The notes under the pieces are model-generated. The model was not told the origin of the DNA. It saw only the letters and a list, made by a program, of their open reading frames with translations, and searched no databases. Below, one piece after another: positions 4,930 through 7,047 of a DNA stretch of 7,047 nucleotides (its first letter is position 1; each line of letters opens with the position of its first letter). Origin of the DNA: Pseudomonadota bacterium (GTDB lineage Bacteria > Pseudomonadota > Gammaproteobacteria > Steroidobacterales > Steroidobacteraceae); NCBI GenBank assembly GCA_021850555.1, contig JAJZLX010000773.1:1-7047 (forward strand), read 5' to 3'. Both the position numbers and the translations under genes were made by a program.

Positions 4930-5976
4930 ATGCTGCGCAGAATCTTTCAGACGCTGGAAGGCCCGCAGACCGCCGGGCGCGGGAAGCTGTTCTGGTCAGG
5001 TGTGGTGCTGGTGATCGCGCTGGCTGCACTCTATCCGCTCACCACCGACGGCTACACCGTCGGCAATACTATCTACTTCTTCAACTGGACCTTCATGGCA
5101 CTCGGGCTGTGCGTGATCTGGGGCTACACCGGTGCGCTTAGCTTCGGCCAGACAGCGTTCTTCGGACTTGCCGGCTACGCCTACGGCGTGCTGACGCTAG
5201 ACTTCGGTGCCGCGCACGGGATCACGCTGCTGGCGCTGCTCGCCGCCGTCGCACTGGCGGCCGGATTTGCTGCGTTGCTCGGCTACTTCCTGTTCTTCGG
5301 GCGGATCAGCGGCGTGTTCCTGGGCATCGTCACGCTCTCGGTCACGCTGGTGTTCGAGCGGTTCATGGCGCAGACTGCCGGGCCGGAATGGCATATCGGG
5401 CCGGCGCGCCTAAACGGCTTCAACGGCATGAGCGGCATGCCGCCGCTGACCATTCCGTGGCCCGGCGGCAATATCACGCTGCTGCCGGATGTCCCCTTAT
5501 ACTACGTAACACTGGCGCTGCTGGTGGTTGTGTATTTGGCGCTGCGTGTGCTGGTGAACTCGCGTTTCGGCAACGTCCTGGTAGCGATCCGGGAGAACCC
5601 GGAACGCGCCACCATGCTCGGCTACGACGTGCGCCGCTACCAGCTTGCCGCCTTCGTCATCGGTAGCAGCCTCGCAGGGCTCAGCGGCGTGCTGTACACG
5701 GCGTGGGGCCAATATATCACACCGTCGAGCATGGGCCTGACGGCGGCGGCGCTGCCGATCGTCTGGGTGGCCGTCGGCGGGCGCCGCGACCTCACCGCCG
5801 TACTCGTGGGCACGATGCTCGTGCTGTCAGTGTTTCAGTTGCTGACCATCTATGGCAGCCAGTATGCTCTGGTGGTCATGGGCCTGATGCTGCTGCTGAC
5901 GGTACTTCTGGCACCGCGTGGCCTGATCGGCTCCCTAATTACGCTCGCCGCACGGCGCCGGATACCTGGCGCATGA
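4930..5976 (+). CDS. ABC importer inner-membrane permease, UrtC/LivM family
   Basis: A 348-residue polytopic membrane protein and the second channel subunit. After a short cytoplasmic N-terminus (1-20), membrane segments are visible at about 22-38, 48-66, 75-90, 98-122, 128-146, 187-207, 238-258, 270-290, 292-310 and 312-328. Family marks are WGYTGALSFGQTAFFGLAGY (64-83), GRISGVFLGIVTLSVTLVFE (124-143) and the ATPase-contact loop VAIRENPERATMLGYDVRRY (218-237). The ATG lies one base after the upstream stop, with GGGAG (4915-4919) ten bases upstream as a ribosome binding site. Its own stop overlaps the following ATPase start by four bases (ATGA), so the channel and motor subunits are probably translationally coupled. 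LivM of amino-acid transporters is the nearest alternative. Neighbouring genes argue for amide or urea import. Confidence 0.88.
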   Translation: MLRRIFQTLEGPQTAGRGKLFWSGVVLVIALAALYPLTTDGYTVGNTIYFFNWTFMALGLCVIWGYTGALSFGQTAFFGLAGYAYGVLTLDFGAAHGITLLALLAAVALAAGFAALLGYFLFFGRISGVFLGIVTLSVTLVFERFMAQTAGPEWHIGPARLNGFNGMSGMPPLTIPWPGGNITLLPDVPLYYVTLALLVVVYLALRVLVNSRFGNVLVAIRENPERATMLGYDVRRYQLAAFVIGSSLAGLSGVLYTAWGQYITPSSMGLTAAALPIVWVAVGGRRDLTAVLVGTMLVLSVFQLLTIYGSQYALVVMGLMLLLTVLLAPRGLIGSLITLAARRRIPGA

Positions 5977-6698
5977 GTCCGTTGCTGGAGACGCGGGCGC
6001 TGAACAAGTGGTTCGGTGGACTTCATGTCACAGCCGATGTCAATCTGGCGCTGCGCGAGGGCGAGATTCACTGCCTGATCGGCCCTAACGGCGCTGGCAA
6101 GAGCACGCTGTTCCGCCTGATCCTCGGCGAATATGCGCCCACCAGCGGGCACGTGTTCTATGCCGGGGAGGACATCACCGCGCTGCTGCCGCACCAGCGC
6201 ATCCGCAAGGGCATCAGCGTAAAGTTCCAGGTGCCGGGTATCTTTGGCGCGCTTAGCGTGCGGCAGAATCTGACGATTGCGTTGCAGCATCACCTTCAGG
6301 GCCACTCGCAGGCCGAGGAGATTACGCGGCTTCTGGACTTCCTCAATCTTGCCGATGCGGCGGAACTTCCAGCCGACAACCTCAGCCACGGACAGAAACA
6401 GTGGCTGGAAATCGGCATGGCGATCAGCCTGCGGCCGCGCCTGCTGCTGCTCGACGAGCCGACCGCCGGTATGTCGCCCGACGAGACGCACGCGACCGGC
6501 GAGATGGTGCAGCGGCTGAACGCCGATGGTATGACCATCCTTGCCGTGGAGCACGACATGGATTTCGTGCGCCAGGTGGCGCATCAGGTCACGGTGCTGC
6601 ACATGGGCCGCATTTTTGCACAGGGCACGATCGCCGAGATCATGGCGAACGAGCAGGTCGCGATGATCTATCTCGGTCAAGGATACCACCATGCCTGA
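5973..6698 (+). CDS. ABC importer ATPase, UrtD/LivG family
   Basis: A 241-residue cytoplasmic nucleotide-binding subunit that powers the importer. All ABC motifs are present in order: Walker A GPNGAGKST (37-45), Q-loop Gln86 in KFQVPGIFG, signature LSHGQKQ (137-143), Walker B LLLLDEP (157-163) and H-loop His194 in VEHDMDF. The signature reads on as LSHGQKQWLEIGM, a form I associate with UrtD rather than LivG (usually LSYGQQR). The C-terminal AQGTIAEIMANEQVAMIYLG tail is typical of both. The start at 5973 is the ATG in the ATGA overlap with the UrtC-like gene. A much longer open frame runs upstream, but its first 90 residues lie inside the permease gene and are not ABC sequence. Length is normal for the family. 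It pairs with the second ATPase to make a heterodimer. Confidence 0.92.
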   Translation: MSPLLETRALNKWFGGLHVTADVNLALREGEIHCLIGPNGAGKSTLFRLILGEYAPTSGHVFYAGEDITALLPHQRIRKGISVKFQVPGIFGALSVRQNLTIALQHHLQGHSQAEEITRLLDFLNLADAAELPADNLSHGQKQWLEIGMAISLRPRLLLLDEPTAGMSPDETHATGEMVQRLNADGMTILAVEHDMDFVRQVAHQVTVLHMGRIFAQGTIAEIMANEQVAMIYLGQGYHHA

Positions 6699-7047
6699 GG
6701 GCCCGCTGCTCGTGACGCATGGGTTGCGGTCAGGCTACGGTGGAAAGCCGGTGCTGCAAGGCGTGGACCTGGAGGTGCGGCAGGGCGAGATCGTCTCGGT
6801 GATCGGCCGCAACGGTGTCGGCAAGTCCACGCTAATGAAGACCCTGATCGGCCTGCTCGCGACCACGGCCGGAAGCATCAGGATGCGCGGCGAGAATCTG
6901 GAGGCGCTTACGGCGCATCAGCGCGTGCGGCGTGGCATCGGCTATGTGCCGCAAGGGCGGGACGTGTTCCCGCGCATGACGGTGGAGGAGAACCTGCGCG
7001 TGGGCGAGAGCCTGGGGCGCGGCACTGCAGCCGACTACACTACCGTC
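6691..7047 (+). CDS. ABC importer second ATPase, UrtE/LivF family (3' end cut by window)
   Basis: The first 119 residues of the second ATPase; the reading frame is open to the right edge. Visible are the A-loop region LRSGYGGKPVLQGVDLEV (12-29, Tyr16 stacking on adenine), Walker A GRNGVGKST (39-47) and the Q-loop in GYVPQGRDVFPRMTVEENL (84-102), a hallmark of UrtE/LivF. The signature, Walker B and H-loop would lie beyond the window; a full-length protein would have about 230-240 residues. It starts eight bases before the end of the UrtD-like gene, with AAGGA (6679-6683) as a ribosome binding site. It would pair with the UrtD-like protein on the cytoplasmic side of the two permeases. Family assignment is firm; the urea versus amide role comes from context. 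Confidence 0.92.
   Translation, partial: MPEGPLLVTHGLRSGYGGKPVLQGVDLEVRQGEIVSVIGRNGVGKSTLMKTLIGLLATTAGSIRMRGENLEALTAHQRVRRGIGYVPQGRDVFPRMTVEENLRVGESLGRGTAADYTTV

Noticed and set aside
5703..5972. 90-residue N-terminal extension of the first ATPase
   Set aside because: It lies wholly inside the UrtC-like permease gene in another frame, is not ABC-like, and the ATGA overlap at 5973 gives a normal-length protein.
1..7047. CRISPR array, tRNA or rRNA genes
   Set aside because: No regularly spaced direct repeats, cloverleaf-like sequences or rRNA-like stretches were noticed on either strand.

Overview
The window looks like chromosomal DNA from a high-GC Gram-negative bacterium, most likely an alpha- or betaproteobacterium. 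This rests on GC-rich codon use, tight ATGA-type gene junctions, a periplasmic binding protein with a Sec signal peptide, and AmiC/AmiR-type regulators. The genus cannot be fixed from the sequence alone.

Layout. Positions 36-356 hold a small antitoxin-like DNA-binding protein (COG3636 type). Positions 357-958 hold no convincing intact gene. That stretch has a possible scrap of IS3-type transposase on the minus strand (about 480-690), a candidate promoter (812-847) and several inverted repeats just before the first operon gene. From 959 to the right edge there is one continuous plus-strand operon: amiC (959-2113), amiR (2113-2805), a periplasmic amide/urea-type substrate-binding protein (2744-3982), two membrane permeases (4056-4928 and 4930-5976), a first ATPase (5973-6698) and a second ATPase cut by the window end (6691-7047).

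How the genes work together. The last five genes make up a complete UrtABCDE/FmdDEF-like ABC importer of the branched-chain amino acid (HAAT) superfamily. The two regulators in front match the Pseudomonas aeruginosa amidase system: AmiC is a cytoplasmic ligand sensor with the binding-protein fold, and AmiR is an ANTAR-domain RNA-binding antiterminator that AmiC holds inactive until a small amide binds. The simplest reading is an amide- or urea-inducible uptake operon in which the sensor and the transported-ligand receptor are related proteins. The catabolic enzyme (amidase, formamidase or similar) is not in the window and may lie downstream.

Main points of interest: mutually exclusive hairpins ahead of amiC that could be an AmiR-responsive leader; an AT-rich block inside amiC; a C-terminal extension of AmiR that overlaps the next gene's signal-peptide region by 62 nt; and a strong GC hairpin between the binding-protein and permease genes. 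The system as a whole belongs to known families. I do not see a wholly new type of system.
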